A stretch of 64,000 nt of DNA. It comes from Sphingomonas sp. DG1-23. Lineage in GTDB: Bacteria > Pseudomonadota > Alphaproteobacteria > Sphingomonadales > Sphingomonadaceae. The first letter of the stretch is position 1; each line of letters starts with the position of its first letter. The stretch is from positions 124,001-188,000 of the forward strand of contig NZ_JAVAMA010000004.1 of NCBI RefSeq assembly GCF_030730875.1. Reading direction: 5' to 3'. This document shows, piece by piece, positions 26,524-35,996 of the stretch. A model generated the notes under the pieces. That model was not told the origin of the DNA. It saw nothing but the letters and a program-made list of their open reading frames with translations, and ran no database searches. Both the position numbers and the translations under genes were made by a program.

Positions 26524-27093
26524 TCAATCCTGCAGCCGGAGCGCCACGTCGCTCATGAAGCGCGCGTCGTTGCCGCCCGCCAGCCACGCCGCTTCCGCGG
26601 CGATCGCGCCGAGCATGTCGCTGAGCGGCTCGATTTCGGCCTTGGCATAATTGCCCAGTACATAGCCGGTCACCCGATCCCTGTGTCCCGGATGACCGAT
26701 GCCGATCCGCACCCGGCGGAAATCGGGCCCGATATGCGCATCGGTCGAGCGCAAGCCATTATGCCCCGCGGTGCCGCCGCCCACTTTCACCTTGACCTTG
26801 AACGGCAGCAGATCGAGCTCGTCGTGGAAGACGGTGACGTCGGCGGGGGTGAGCTTGTAAAAGTCCAGCGCCGCGCGGACGGCGCGGCCGCTCTCGTTCA
26901 TGAAGGTGCCGGGCTTGAGCAGGATTAGCTTGTCGCTGCCGATACGCCCTTCCTGCGTCCAGCCCTGGAACTGCTTCTTCGGCGTGGAGAAATCGTGCAC
27001 CTCGGCGACGGCGTCGAGGGCCATGAAGCCGACATTGTGCCGGTGCATCGCATATTGCGGCCCCGGATTGCCGAGACCCACCCAGAGCTGCAT
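26524..27093 (-). CDS. pth: Peptidyl-tRNA hydrolase
   Basis: This 189-residue protein starts MQLWVGLGNPGPQYAMHRHNVGF, with the family GNPG motif and the catalytic His in the RHNVGF segment. FHDELDL carries the catalytic Asp, and GGGTAGHNGLRS is conserved. It releases peptides from peptidyl-tRNA in the cytoplasm. The ATG at 27093 is chosen over an upstream in-frame ATG at 27126 because the protein fold begins directly there. It follows rplY, a common alphaproteobacterial pairing, but a hairpin separates the two. Confidence 0.96.
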   Translation of the reverse strand: MQLWVGLGNPGPQYAMHRHNVGFMALDAVAEVHDFSTPKKQFQGWTQEGRIGSDKLILLKPGTFMNESGRAVRAALDFYKLTPADVTVFHDELDLLPFKVKVKVGGGTAGHNGLRSTDAHIGPDFRRVRIGIGHPGHRDRVTGYVLGNYAKAEIEPLSDMLGAIAAEAAWLAGGNDARFMSDVALRLQD

Positions 27094-27111
27094 GCCGATA
27101 ACCCCAAAACA

Positions 27112-27146
27112 AAATCGCCCCCGCACCTAAGATGCGGAGGCGATTT
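27112..27146 (-). terminator. Two-way hairpin terminator between rplY and pth
   Basis: AAATCGCCCCCGCA and TGCGGAGGCGATTT pair over 14 bp with one mismatch, with T-rich flanks on both strands. For the minus-strand genes it lies after rplY and before pth and may lower pth expression relative to rplY. Confidence 0.8.
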
Positions 27147-27170
27147 TTTGAACCGTGAAGTTTGGGACGA

Positions 27171-27785
27171 TTACTCGCCCTCGGCCTCGTCGGCGACTTC
27201 GGTCTGGGTGTCGCCTTCGCTCGACTTGAGCGCCGACGGCGCCACGACGGTCGCGATGGTGAAGTCGCGATCGGTGATCGCCGAGGTTGCGCCCTTGGGC
27301 AAAGTCACTGCCGAGATGTGGATCGAATCGCCCACTTCGACACCCTTCAGCGAGATCTCGATCTGGTCGGGGATCTCGGCCGCGTCGACGACGAGTTCGA
27401 GCTCGTGACGGACGACGTTGAGCACGCCGCCGCGCTTGATGCCGGGGGCTTCTTCCTCGTCGGTGAACACGATCGGCACCTGCACGGTGACGGTGGCATG
27501 CTCGGAGATGCGCAGGAAGTCGACATGGACCGGACGGTCGGTGACGACGTCGAAAGCGACGTCCTTGGGCAGGGTGCGCTCGCCATTGACCATGACGACC
27601 GAGTTCATGAAGTGCCCGGTGTTGAGCAGCTTCATCAGCTCGCGCTCGCTGACGTGCACGCCAACGGGGTCTGCCTTGTTGCCGTAGATGACGGCGGGGA
27701 CGCGGCCTTCACGACGCAGCGCCCGGGAGGCTCCCTTGCCAACCCGGTCGCGCGTCTCGGCCGACAGCGTAAGCGTTTCGCTCAT
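27171..27785 (-). CDS. rplY: Large-subunit ribosomal protein bL25 (CTC form)
   Basis: This 204-residue protein begins [20 protein letters not shown] and contains [13 protein letters not shown], the L25 5S-rRNA-binding start. It has the long C-terminal beta domain of the general-stress CTC form ([20 protein letters not shown]) and an acidic tail. It binds 5S rRNA in the large subunit. It is upstream of pth on the same strand. Confidence 0.96.
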   Translation of the reverse strand: MSETLTLSAETRDRVGKGASRALRREGRVPAVIYGNKADPVGVHVSERELMKLLNTGHFMNSVVMVNGERTLPKDVAFDVVTDRPVHVDFLRISEHATVTVQVPIVFTDEEEAPGIKRGGVLNVVRHELELVVDAAEIPDQIEISLKGVEVGDSIHISAVTLPKGATSAITDRDFTIATVVAPSALKSSEGDTQTEVADEAEGE

Positions 27786-27905
27786 GTGTCGTTTCCAATG
27801 CGCTAAAGTGTTTCAATTCGCATGCCCGGCAGGCCTCCAGGGATGACCCTGCCACGGCAAGCGCGCGCCTCTATAGGAAGTACGGGAAAAGTGCAACCGA
27901 CTCCA

Positions 27906-27930
27906 ATCCTCCCCCGGGGAGGGGGAGGAT
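27906..27930 (-). terminator. Hairpin downstream of the SRPBCC gene
   Basis: ATCCTCCCC and GGGGAGGAT form a 9-bp stem 10 bp beyond the stop of the SRPBCC gene. There is no clear T tract, so it may end or stabilise the transcript. Confidence 0.45.
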
Positions 27931-27939
27931 CGCAATCGG

Positions 27940-28422
27940 CTAAACCAATTCAGGCAGCAACTCGTCGAGCTTGTCGAGGCTCTGGCTCCAGCCTTCCTTC
28001 ATGCCGTTCAGTGCCGGCAGCATCCGCTCGCTGACCTGGGTCACGCGCGTCACCATGTGCAGCACCGTGCCGCCGTCCGGCGCATCCTCGAAGACCAGCG
28101 TGTCCTCATGCTCGATCCCCCAGCTGCCGTCGGGCTCCTGAAAGGCGCGGAGGACGAAGCGCAGGCGATCGGGGCGGGCGATCTCGAGATACTCGCCATA
28201 GACCGGGTTGGTGCCATATGGCTCGGGGCCGCGCATGTCCATGCGGATCTTGCCGCCGGGGCGTGCGTCGGTCTCGCAAACCGGCGCGTCGAACTCCCGC
28301 GGGCCCCACCAGCGGGCGAGATGCTCGGCTTTGGTGAAGCAGTCGAACACCAGCTCGCGCGGCGCGGCGAAATTGCGAGTGATCGTCATCTCATAGCCAA
28401 CGCCGATTTCGGTCGTGCTCAT
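27940..28422 (-). CDS. SRPBCC/AHSA1-domain protein
   Basis: This 160-residue protein has the START-like fold of the Aha1/AHSA1 group: ITRNFAAPRELVFDCFTKAEHLARWWGP at the start, then GGKIRMDMRGP and a C-terminal helix WSQSLDKLDELLPEL. Such proteins bind hydrophobic ligands. It overlaps the ArsR-type regulator by 4 bp (ATGA), a very common pairing in which the regulator controls the operon. The specific ligand is unknown. Confidence 0.9.
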   Translation of the reverse strand: MSTTEIGVGYEMTITRNFAAPRELVFDCFTKAEHLARWWGPREFDAPVCETDARPGGKIRMDMRGPEPYGTNPVYGEYLEIARPDRLRFVLRAFQEPDGSWGIEHEDTLVFEDAPDGGTVLHMVTRVTQVSERMLPALNGMKEGWSQSLDKLDELLPELV

Positions 28423-28757
28423 CTTTTCTCTCCTTTGTGCTGCAGTTCATCAAGATACGCGTCGAGATCATCGAACTTCTCTTCCCAGAAGCGACGATAG
28501 GCAGTGAGCCACTCGCTCGCCGCCTTGAGCGCTTCGGCCTCGAGCTTGGCCGGGCGCTGTTGCGCGGTGCGGCTCCGCGAGATCAGCCCGGCGCTTTCCA
28601 GCACCTTGAGGTGCTTGGTGATCGCGGGGCCGCTGATCGCGAACGGGCGGGCGAGTTCGCCGACATGGGTTTCGCCGAGCGCCAGGCGGGCGAGGATCGC
28701 GCGGCGGGTCGGATCGGCAAGCGCGGCGAAGGTGGCGCTCAGTGGGTCGGGACTCAT
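28419..28757 (-). CDS. ArsR-family winged-helix regulator
   Basis: This 112-residue protein starts at an ATG with GGAGGTT upstream. It has the ArsR DNA-binding core (FAALADPTRRAILARLALGE, GELARPFAISGPAITKHLKVLE), with the recognition helix in ISGPAITKHLKVL. No cysteine metal site is visible, so it is the non-metal type linked to SRPBCC partners. It is probably autoregulatory; the AT-rich stretch at 28770-28795 would hold its promoter. Confidence 0.92.
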   Translation of the reverse strand: MSPDPLSATFAALADPTRRAILARLALGETHVGELARPFAISGPAITKHLKVLESAGLISRSRTAQQRPAKLEAEALKAASEWLTAYRRFWEEKFDDLDAYLDELQHKGEKR

Positions 28758-28814
28758 ATAACCTCCATGTTAAATAACTTATCGGCTAAATGACGACGGG
28801 AGTCAAGCCCGTGC

Positions 28815-28947
28815 GCTCGCCTCCCTGCAAGGGAGGAGCAGAGGGTGGATGCGAGCCGTCGAGATGCGTCGGTAAAAAGAAAAGGCCGGGCATCGAGCCC
28901 GACCTTCTCTTACCCACCCCCAACCCCTCCCTTGCAGGGAGGGGAGC
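28815..28947. repeat. 133-bp palindromic element, copy 2 (inverted)
   Basis: The terminal arms are CTCGCCTCCCTGCAAGGGAGG and CCTCCCTTGCAGGGAGGGGAG. The centre, AAAAGGCCGGGCATCGAGCC followed by CGACCTTCTC, is the reverse complement of the centre of the element at 20758-20899. It sits between the ArsR promoter and the TraB/GumN gene end. Confidence 0.8.
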
Positions 28948-28954
28948 TTGTGCC

Positions 28955-29830
28955 TTAATAATCTACCCGTTCGGCCTTGAGCCCGCGCTTCGCCAGTTCG
29001 GCCTGCACCCCGGCCTTGCCGGCGAGATGCCCCGCGCCGACCGCGACGAACACCGTTCCCGGTGCTTTCATGCGCTGTGCCAGCCAATCGGCCCATTTGC
29101 GGTTGCGCTGCGCGAGCAGGGCGTCGGCGAGCTCGGGCGAGCGGCTGAGATCCTCGTTCATCAGCTGCGCAATGCCGTCGGCATCGCCCGCGCTCCACGC
29201 CGCGACCATCCGGTCGATCGTCTCGCCCGCTTTGGGCAGATCGTCGAGCGTATCGATCAGCAGCGCGCGCTGGGCCGGCATCGGCAGCCGATCGAAATAG
29301 CCGAGCTGCTCGCGCGCGGTCTCGAGCCCTTCGACCTGCTTGCCGCTGGCCTTGGCCGCCGCGGTCAATACGGCCTCGGCGCCGTCCTTCTCGTCATAGC
29401 CCAATTGGCGCAGCGGCGCCGCCGACAGCATCGTCGCCGCCAGCCACGGCTCGGCGCGATCGAGCGCCTCGGGCGACAGCCCCATCTCGGGCAGGGCCGC
29501 ACGGAATTTCGCCGCTTCGGCGGGGGAGAGCTGATCGGGCAAGGCAGGGCCGCTCGCCGACATGCCGAGCTCGCTGACCAGCGCCTGCATCTCGTCGGCG
29601 GGCGGCATCACCAGCTCGAGCACCAGTTCGTCGCTGGCATCGAAAGCGGTCTTCACGCCATCGTCGAACCAGCCGACCCCAGGCTTGAGCATGTGCACCG
29701 TACCGAACAGATAGATCCTGGTGTCGGCGTCCCTGACCACCCACAATGCCGGATCGGCATCGTTCGCCGCCGGCTTCGCCCCGCACCCGCCGAGCGCCAG
29801 CAGCGCCGCGATCAATATCTTCCGCACCAT
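28955..29830 (-). CDS. TraB/GumN-family lipoprotein
   Basis: This 291-residue protein starts [17 protein letters not shown], a lipoprotein signal. The body has the TraB/GumN pattern: [24 protein letters not shown] near the start, a central region of paired helices and a terminal [22 protein letters not shown]. The family has conserved GxVH and GxxH-type motifs suggestive of a metallopeptidase-like fold, but its activity is unsettled. It is divergent from glyQ. Confidence 0.88.
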   Translation of the reverse strand: MVRKILIAALLALGGCGAKPAANDADPALWVVRDADTRIYLFGTVHMLKPGVGWFDDGVKTAFDASDELVLELVMPPADEMQALVSELGMSASGPALPDQLSPAEAAKFRAALPEMGLSPEALDRAEPWLAATMLSAAPLRQLGYDEKDGAEAVLTAAAKASGKQVEGLETAREQLGYFDRLPMPAQRALLIDTLDDLPKAGETIDRMVAAWSAGDADGIAQLMNEDLSRSPELADALLAQRNRKWADWLAQRMKAPGTVFVAVGAGHLAGKAGVQAELAKRGLKAERVDY

Positions 29831-29897
29831 CGCGCGACAGGAGCGCAGTCACTGCATCCTTGTCAACGGGACCGCGTCACGCCAAAGCACCGCGCAT

Positions 29898-30764
29898 ATG
29901 TCCGAGCCCCTCAGCTTCCAGCGCATGATCCTGAAGCTCCATGATTACTGGAGCGAACGCGGCTGCGTGATCCTCCAGCCCTATGACATGCGCATGGGCG
30001 CGGGGACCTTCCACCCGGCGACGACGCTCAAGGCGCTCGGCCCCGATCCGTGGAACGCCGCCTTCGTCCAGCCCTGCCGCCGCCCGACCGACGGCCGCTA
30101 TGGCGAGAACCCCAACCGGCTCCAGCACTATTACCAATATCAGGTGATATTGAAGCCGAGCCCGCCCGATCTGCAGGAACTGTATCTCGGCAGCCTTGCC
30201 GCGATCGGGATCGACTTCACCCGCCACGACATCCGCTTCGTCGAGGACGATTGGGAATCGCCGACGCTCGGCGCCTGGGGGCTGGGCTGGGAAGTCTGGT
30301 GCGACGGGATGGAAGTCACCCAGTTCACCTATTTCCAGCAGATGGGCGGGTTCGACTGCAAGCCGGTGGCGGGCGAGCTGACCTATGGGCTCGAGCGGCT
30401 GGCGATGTACATCCAGAATAAGGACAGCGTGTACGATCTCGCGTTCAACGATGCCGGGGTCAGCTATGGCGACGTGTTTCTCGAGAACGAGAAGCAGATG
30501 TCGAAATATAATTTCGAGGTCGCCGATACCGAGACCTTGTTCGAGGCGTTCCGCAAGGCCGTCGCCGAGTGCGAGAACTGCCTCGCGCAGGACATTCCGA
30601 TCGCCGCATACGAGCAGGCGATCGAGGCGAGCCACGTCTTCAACCTGCTTCAGGCGCGGGGCGTGATCTCGGTCGCCGAGCGCCAGGCCTATATCGGGCG
30701 GGTGCGCGATCTCGCCAAGGGCTCGTGCGCGGCGTGGATGGCGAAAAACGGGTGGGCGGCGTGA
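29898..30764 (+). CDS. glyQ: Glycine--tRNA ligase alpha subunit
   Basis: This 288-residue protein begins [20 protein letters not shown] and contains [37 protein letters not shown] and [12 protein letters not shown]. These are the class II catalytic motifs of the alpha subunit of bacterial heterotetrameric GlyRS. The partner glyS follows after a 232-bp gap filled by a palindromic repeat. Confidence 0.97.
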   Translation: MSEPLSFQRMILKLHDYWSERGCVILQPYDMRMGAGTFHPATTLKALGPDPWNAAFVQPCRRPTDGRYGENPNRLQHYYQYQVILKPSPPDLQELYLGSLAAIGIDFTRHDIRFVEDDWESPTLGAWGLGWEVWCDGMEVTQFTYFQQMGGFDCKPVAGELTYGLERLAMYIQNKDSVYDLAFNDAGVSYGDVFLENEKQMSKYNFEVADTETLFEAFRKAVAECENCLAQDIPIAAYEQAIEASHVFNLLQARGVISVAERQAYIGRVRDLAKGSCAAWMAKNGWAA

Positions 30765-30767
30765 AGA

Positions 30768-30993
30768 GGTTCGCGCAAGAACGCGAAGGCGCGAAGCATT
30801 TGGTTCGCGCAGAGGCGCAGAGGACGCAGAGATTGCAGTCCTCGAACACCGCAGAGCGGCCTTCATTTGCTGCGAGGCAGCGTGAAACGTCTCGCTGGCG
30901 CGAGACGATGCGGCGCGGACAGGCTCTGCGTCCTCCGCGCCTCTGTACGAAAAAACCTTCTCTCCTTCGCGCCTTTGCGCCTTTGCGTGAACC
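30768..30993. repeat. 226-bp palindromic element between glyQ and glyS
   Basis: The left end (GGTTCGCGCAAGAACGCGAA) pairs with the right end (CGCGCCTTTGCGTGAACC region). Inner arms include GCAGAGGCGCAGAGGACGCAG against CTGCGTCCTCCGCGCCTCTG. It fills the gap almost to the glyS start and separates two subunits that are usually adjacent. Confidence 0.8.
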
Positions 30994-30996
30994 ATC

Positions 30997-33156
30997 ATGA
31001 CCGAAGACTTCCTTCTCGAGCTTCGCTCCGAAGAAATCCCCGCGCGGATGCAGGAGAAGGCGCGGGCCGATCTCGCGTCGCTGTTCGAGGCACGGCTGAG
31101 GGCGCTCAACCTCGCCTTCGACAGAATCGAAAGCTTCGCCACGCCGCGCCGGCTCGCTTTGATCGTCCGCGGGGTCGCCGAGACCACCACCGCGGCGACC
31201 GAGGAGCGCAAGGGGCCGCGCGCCGATGCGCCCGACGCCGCGATCCAGGGCTTTCTCCGCTCGACCGGCCTCAGCCGCGAGCAACTCGTCGCACGCGACG
31301 ACGGCAAGGGCGGGCAAATTCTGTTCGCCGTGATCGAGCGCCCCGGCATCGTCGCGGGATCGGTGCTCGCCAGCGCGGCGAGCCATGTCATCCACAGCTT
31401 CGCCTGGCCCAAATCGATGCGCTGGGGCGAGGCGTCGGTCTCGACCGAGAGCCTGCGCTGGGTGCGGCCGCTGCAGGGCATCGTCGCCTTGCTCGGCGAC
31501 AAGCTGGTTCCGATCGAAGTCGCCGGGATCAAGAGCGGCGTCCAGACCGTCGGGCACCGCTTCCACCACCCCGGAGTGATCACGATCGGCAGCGCCAACG
31601 ACTATGTCGAGAAGCTCCGCGCTTGCCATGTCGTGGTCGACGGCGCCGAGCGTCGCGCGATCATCGCCGTCGGGGCGAAGCTGGCCGCGCAGAAGGCGGG
31701 GCTGTCGCTGGTCGAGGACGAGGGCCTGCTGTTCGAGAATGCCGGGCTGACCGAATGGCCGGTGCCGCTGCTCGGCCGCTTCGATGCTGACTTCCTGAGC
31801 GTGCCGCCCGAAGTGATCCAGCTTACGGCGCGGGTGAACCAGAAATATTTCGTCTGCCGCGATAATGCGGGCAAGCTGGCCAATGCGTTCATCTGCACTG
31901 CGAACGTCGACGCGGTCGACGGCGGGGCGAAGATCGTCGAGGGCAACCAGAAGGTCCTCGCCGCGCGGCTGAGCGACGCGCGCTTCTTCTACGATACCGA
32001 TCTGAAGGTGCCGCTCGAGGCGCAAGCGGAGAAGCTCGAGAAGATCGTGTTTCACGAGAAGCTGGGCACGGTGGCCGACAAGGTCGAGCGGGTGGCCAAG
32101 CTGGCGCGCTGGCTGGTCGAGCAACAGATCGTCACCCCGGCGAAAGCCGGGGTCTCGGGCGAAGGCGCGGGGCAGGAACCGCACGAGATCCCGGCTTCCG
32201 CCGGGATCACGGAATTGGCCGACATGGCCGAGCGCGCGGCGCGGCTCGCCAAGGCCGATCTGGTCACCGGCATGGTCGGCGAATTCCCCGAGCTGCAGGG
32301 CCTGATGGGGGGCTATTACGCCGCCGCACAGGGCGAGCCGGCCGAGGTGGCCGAGGCGATCCGCGATCATTACAAGCCGGTCGGGCAGGGGGACGAGGTT
32401 CCGACTGCGCCGGTCACGGTGGCGGTGAGTTTGGCGGATAAGCTCGACAGTATCACCCAGTTCTTCGGCGCAGATCTAAAACCCAGCGGATCGAAGGATC
32501 CTTTCGCGCTCCGGCGGTCGGCACTCGGCACCTTGGCGCTGATTATCGACAATGGCCTTCGCTTCCCGATGTCGAAGATCGCGGGTGCGGATGTGCTCGA
32601 CTTCTTCGCCGATCGCCTCAAGGTCCAGCAGAAGGAAGCCGGGGTCCGGCACGACCTGATCGACGCGGTGTTCGCATTGGGCGGCGAGGACGATCTCGTC
32701 CGGCTGCTCGCCCGGGTTCATGCGCTGCAGGCGTTCGTCGGGACCGAGGACGGCAGGAACCTGCTCGCGGGCTACAAGCGCGCCGCGAACATTCTCAAGA
32801 AGGAGGGCTGGCCCGCCAGTGCTCCTCCGGAAGCAGGAGCCCAGGATGGCGAGGGGCAGAGCAACCCTGGGCGCCTGCCGGCGCAGGAGCACGGGTATGT
32901 GCCGCAAGCGGAGGAAGCCGACCTGATCGCCGCGCTCGCCGCCGCCGAACCGGTCGCCGCCACCGCGATCGCGCGCGAGGATTTCGAGGCTGCGATGGCC
33001 GCGCTGGCGACGCTGCGTGCGCCGATCGACGCATTCTTCGACAAGGTTACCGTCAATGATCCGGACCCGGCAAAACGCGAGGCCCGCCTCAACCTGCTCG
33101 CCCGCATGCGTGACGCAGTGCACAAAGTCGCCGATTTTTCGCGGATCGAAGGCTGA
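30997..33156 (+). CDS. glyS: Glycine--tRNA ligase beta subunit with two in-frame palindromic insertions
   Basis: This 719-residue protein begins MTEDFLLELRSEEIPARMQ and carries LRWVRPLQGIVALL, VNQKYFVCRD and ERAARLAKADLVTGMVGEFPELQG, all typical of GlyS, then an HD-like region and a C-terminal anticodon-binding part. Two segments do not fit the family: residues 379-405 (VTPAKAGVSGEG to EIPASAGIT) and about 608-632 (SAPPEAGAQDGEGQ onward). Both are encoded by palindromic DNA, the second of the family found again at 35997. Without them the protein is about 667 residues. The reading frame stays open through both, so the protein is likely functional with surface loops. Confidence 0.95.
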   Translation: MTEDFLLELRSEEIPARMQEKARADLASLFEARLRALNLAFDRIESFATPRRLALIVRGVAETTTAATEERKGPRADAPDAAIQGFLRSTGLSREQLVARDDGKGGQILFAVIERPGIVAGSVLASAASHVIHSFAWPKSMRWGEASVSTESLRWVRPLQGIVALLGDKLVPIEVAGIKSGVQTVGHRFHHPGVITIGSANDYVEKLRACHVVVDGAERRAIIAVGAKLAAQKAGLSLVEDEGLLFENAGLTEWPVPLLGRFDADFLSVPPEVIQLTARVNQKYFVCRDNAGKLANAFICTANVDAVDGGAKIVEGNQKVLAARLSDARFFYDTDLKVPLEAQAEKLEKIVFHEKLGTVADKVERVAKLARWLVEQQIVTPAKAGVSGEGAGQEPHEIPASAGITELADMAERAARLAKADLVTGMVGEFPELQGLMGGYYAAAQGEPAEVAEAIRDHYKPVGQGDEVPTAPVTVAVSLADKLDSITQFFGADLKPSGSKDPFALRRSALGTLALIIDNGLRFPMSKIAGADVLDFFADRLKVQQKEAGVRHDLIDAVFALGGEDDLVRLLARVHALQAFVGTEDGRNLLAGYKRAANILKKEGWPASAPPEAGAQDGEGQSNPGRLPAQEHGYVPQAEEADLIAALAAAEPVAATAIAREDFEAAMAALATLRAPIDAFFDKVTVNDPDPAKREARLNLLARMRDAVHKVADFSRIEG
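32131..32210 (+). repeat. Palindromic element inserted in frame in glyS (first)
   Basis: An 80-bp element starts GTCACCCCGGCGAAAGCCGG and ends GATCCCGGCTTCCGCCGGGA plus TCAC. The ends are inverted relatives (GTCACCCCGG and CCGGGATCAC). It is translated as residues 379-405 and falls between WLVEQQI and ELADMAERAARL, which are close together in normal GlyS. Confidence 0.85.
32820..32891 (+). repeat. Palindromic element inserted in frame in glyS (second)
   Basis: A 72-bp element starts TGCTCCTCCGGAAGCAGGAG and ends CGCCTGCCGGCGCAGGAGCA. The same family lies outside genes at 35997-36071. It is translated near residues 608-632, before the C-terminal EEADLIAALAAAEP region. Confidence 0.85.
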
Positions 33157-33328
33157 TTTATCGGATTTATTGCGGTTCCGGAATAGTCGAATTTGTCCAG
33201 TCTTTAGGAAGTCTTGGCCGTCCGCCGCGCGCCTGCGTCCTGACAACGCAATCAGAGCTTCCGCCTTGTTCGCAGCCGCGGTAGGCGCCTCCCGTCCCGG
33301 GGCGGCGCCTCCAGCATAAGGATCAGGG

Positions 33329-35989
33329 ATGACGCAGTACGTGTACCGCTTCGGCGGCGGGGTTTCGGACGGCGGCAACGGCGACAAGAATCTGCTCGGC
33401 GGCAAGGGCGCCAATCTCGACGGCATGGCGGGCATAGGCCTGCCGGTGCCTCCCGGCTTCACGATCAGCACCCCGGTCTGCGCACTCTATTACGATTCGG
33501 GCGAGAGCTTCCCCGACAGCCTCAAGGACGAAGTCGCCACCGGCGTCGCGCATATCGAGAGCGTCACCGGCAAGAAATTCGGCGACCCCGCCGATCCGTT
33601 GCTCGTCTCGGTCCGCAGCGGTGCGCGGGTGTCGATGCCGGGCATGATGGATACGGTGCTCAACCTCGGGCTCAACGACGCGACCGTCGTCGGGCTCGCC
33701 GAGGTCAGCGGCGACGAGCGCTTCGCGTGGGACAGCTATCGCCGCTTCATCCAGATGTATTCGGATGTCGTGCTCGGGCTCGATCATGGACGCTTCGAGG
33801 AAGCGCTCGAGATCGCCAAGGAAGACAATGGCTACAACCTCGATACCGAGCTGAGCGCCGGCGACTGGCAGAAGCTCGTCGCCGAGTACAAGGCGATCGT
33901 CGAGGAATTGTGGGGAAAGCCCTTCCCGCAGGATGTTCACGACCAGCTCTGGGGCGCGATCGGCGCGGTGTTCGGTTCTTGGCAGTCCGAGCGCGCCAAG
34001 GTCTATCGCCGGCTGAATGACATCCCCGGCGATTGGGGCACCGCGGTCAACGTCCAGGCGATGGTTTTCGGCAATATGGGCGAGACCAGCGCGACCGGCG
34101 TGGCCTTCACCCGTGATCCGGCCAAGGGCGACAATGCCTATTATGGCGAGTTCCTGATCAACGCGCAGGGCGAGGACGTCGTCGCCGGGATCCGCACCCC
34201 GCAATATCTGACCAAAGCGGCGCGCGAGACGGCGGGGGCCAGGCCGCTGTCGATGGAAGAGGCGATGCCCGAGGCCTATGCCGAGCTCGCCCGCGTCTTC
34301 GACCAGCTCGAGCGCCACTATCGCGACATGCAGGACATCGAGTTCACCGTCGAGCGCGGCAAGCTCTGGATGCTGCAGACCCGCAGCGGCAAGCGCACCG
34401 CCAAGGCGGCGCTCAAGATCGCAGTCGACATGGCGAACGAAGGGCTGATCACGCAGGACGAGGCGATCCTGCGGGTCGATCCGATGGCGCTCGATCAATT
34501 GCTCCACCCCACGCTCGATCCCAAGGCGGTGCGCGACGTGCTGACCAAGGGGCTGCCGGCGTCGCCGGGCGCCGCTTCGGGCCTGGCCGTGTTCGACAGC
34601 GACACCGCCGAGAAGCGCGCCGCGGCGGGCGATTCGGTGATCCTGATCCGGGTCGAGACTTCGCCCGAGGACATTCACGGCATGCATGCCGCCAAGGGGA
34701 TCCTGACCGCGCGCGGCGGGATGACCAGCCATGCCGCGGTGGTCGCGCGCGGCATGGGCCGGCCGTGCGTCTCGGGGGCAGGCACGCTGGCGATCGTCGC
34801 GCGCGATAAAGTGATGCGCGTCGCCGGGCGCGAAGTGCGCGAGGGCGATACGATCACGATCGACGGCACCACCGGCGAAGTGATGTTCGGCGCGGTGCCG
34901 ACGGTCCAGCCCGAGCTTTCGGGCGATTTCGGCACCCTGATGGTCTGGGCCGATGCCAAGCGCCGACTCAAGGTCCGCGCCAACGCCGAGACGCCGCTGG
35001 ATTGCCGCACGGCGCGCGAGTTCGGCGCCGAGGGGGTCGGGCTGTGCCGCACCGAGCACATGTTCTTCGACGGCGCGCGGATCACTGCGGTGCGCCAGAT
35101 GATCCTGGCGAGCGACGAGAAGGGCCGGCGGGCCGCGCTCGACAAGTTGCTCCCTGAACAGCGCAGCGATTTCGTCGAGATTTTCGAGGTCATGGCGGGG
35201 CTGCCCTGCACGATCCGCCTGCTCGATCCGCCGCTCCACGAGTTCCTGCCGCACGAGGAAGCCGAGTTCGAGGAAGTGGCCAAGGCTGCCGATGTCGACA
35301 TCGAGACGCTGCGCAGGCGGGCGGCCGAGCTGCACGAGTTCAATCCGATGCTCGGGCATCGCGGCTGCCGGCTCGGGGTGACCTACCCCGAGATCTACGA
35401 GATGCAGGCCCGCGCGATCTTCGAGGCGGCGGTGCTCGTCGCGGAGAAATCGGGCGCGGCGCCGATCCCCGAAGTGATGATCCCGCTGGTCGCCACGCGG
35501 CGGGAGCTCGAGCTGATGAAGATCGTCGTCGACAAGGCGGCCGAGGCGGTGTTCGCCGAGAAGGGGCGTCGGATCGAATATCTGGTCGGCACGATGATCG
35601 AGCTGCCGCGCGCGGCGCTGCGCGCGGGCGAGATCGCCGAGGTCGGCGAATTCTTCAGCTTCGGCACCAACGATCTCACCCAGACCACGCTCGGGGTGAG
35701 CCGCGACGACGCCGCGCGCTTCCTGACCACCTATGTCGAGAAGCAGATCTATGCGCGCGATCCGTTCGTCAGCCTCGATGTCGAAGGTGTCGGCGAGCTG
35801 ATAGCGCTGGCGGCGGAGCGGGGCCGGGCGACGCGGCCCGATATCAAGCTGGGCATTTGCGGCGAGCATGGCGGCGATCCCGCCTCGATCGCATTCTGCG
35901 AAGAGACCGGGCTCGATTACGTCTCCGCCTCGCCGTACCGGGTGCCGATCGCCCGGCTCGCCGCGGCGCAGGCGGCGCTGCGTAACTGA
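33329..35989 (+). CDS. ppdK: Pyruvate, phosphate dikinase
   Basis: This 886-residue protein starts MTQYVYRFGGGVSDG with AAGGATCAGGG upstream. The N-terminal ATP-binding domain contains GGKGANLDGMAGIGLPVPPGF and SVRSGARVSMPGMMDTVLNLG. The central swivelling domain has GGMTSHAAVVARGMGRPCVSG with phospho-His468. The C-terminal TIM barrel has GLCRTEHMF and GICGEHGGDP with catalytic Cys844. It interconverts pyruvate and phosphoenolpyruvate using ATP and phosphate. The length is standard. It lies downstream of glyS with a 172-bp gap. Confidence 0.97.
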   Translation: MTQYVYRFGGGVSDGGNGDKNLLGGKGANLDGMAGIGLPVPPGFTISTPVCALYYDSGESFPDSLKDEVATGVAHIESVTGKKFGDPADPLLVSVRSGARVSMPGMMDTVLNLGLNDATVVGLAEVSGDERFAWDSYRRFIQMYSDVVLGLDHGRFEEALEIAKEDNGYNLDTELSAGDWQKLVAEYKAIVEELWGKPFPQDVHDQLWGAIGAVFGSWQSERAKVYRRLNDIPGDWGTAVNVQAMVFGNMGETSATGVAFTRDPAKGDNAYYGEFLINAQGEDVVAGIRTPQYLTKAARETAGARPLSMEEAMPEAYAELARVFDQLERHYRDMQDIEFTVERGKLWMLQTRSGKRTAKAALKIAVDMANEGLITQDEAILRVDPMALDQLLHPTLDPKAVRDVLTKGLPASPGAASGLAVFDSDTAEKRAAAGDSVILIRVETSPEDIHGMHAAKGILTARGGMTSHAAVVARGMGRPCVSGAGTLAIVARDKVMRVAGREVREGDTITIDGTTGEVMFGAVPTVQPELSGDFGTLMVWADAKRRLKVRANAETPLDCRTAREFGAEGVGLCRTEHMFFDGARITAVRQMILASDEKGRRAALDKLLPEQRSDFVEIFEVMAGLPCTIRLLDPPLHEFLPHEEAEFEEVAKAADVDIETLRRRAAELHEFNPMLGHRGCRLGVTYPEIYEMQARAIFEAAVLVAEKSGAAPIPEVMIPLVATRRELELMKIVVDKAAEAVFAEKGRRIEYLVGTMIELPRAALRAGEIAEVGEFFSFGTNDLTQTTLGVSRDDAARFLTTYVEKQIYARDPFVSLDVEGVGELIALAAERGRATRPDIKLGICGEHGGDPASIAFCEETGLDYVSASPYRVPIARLAAAQAALRN

Positions 35990-35996
35990 ACTCCAA

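Noticed and set aside
32131..32891. glyS as a pseudogene
   Set aside because: Both insertions keep the frame and all conserved GlyS segments are present, so the gene looks intact.
33323..35869. Open frame of 848 codons opposite ppdK
   Set aside because: Exact antisense of a conserved enzyme gene, without a ribosome site or domain.
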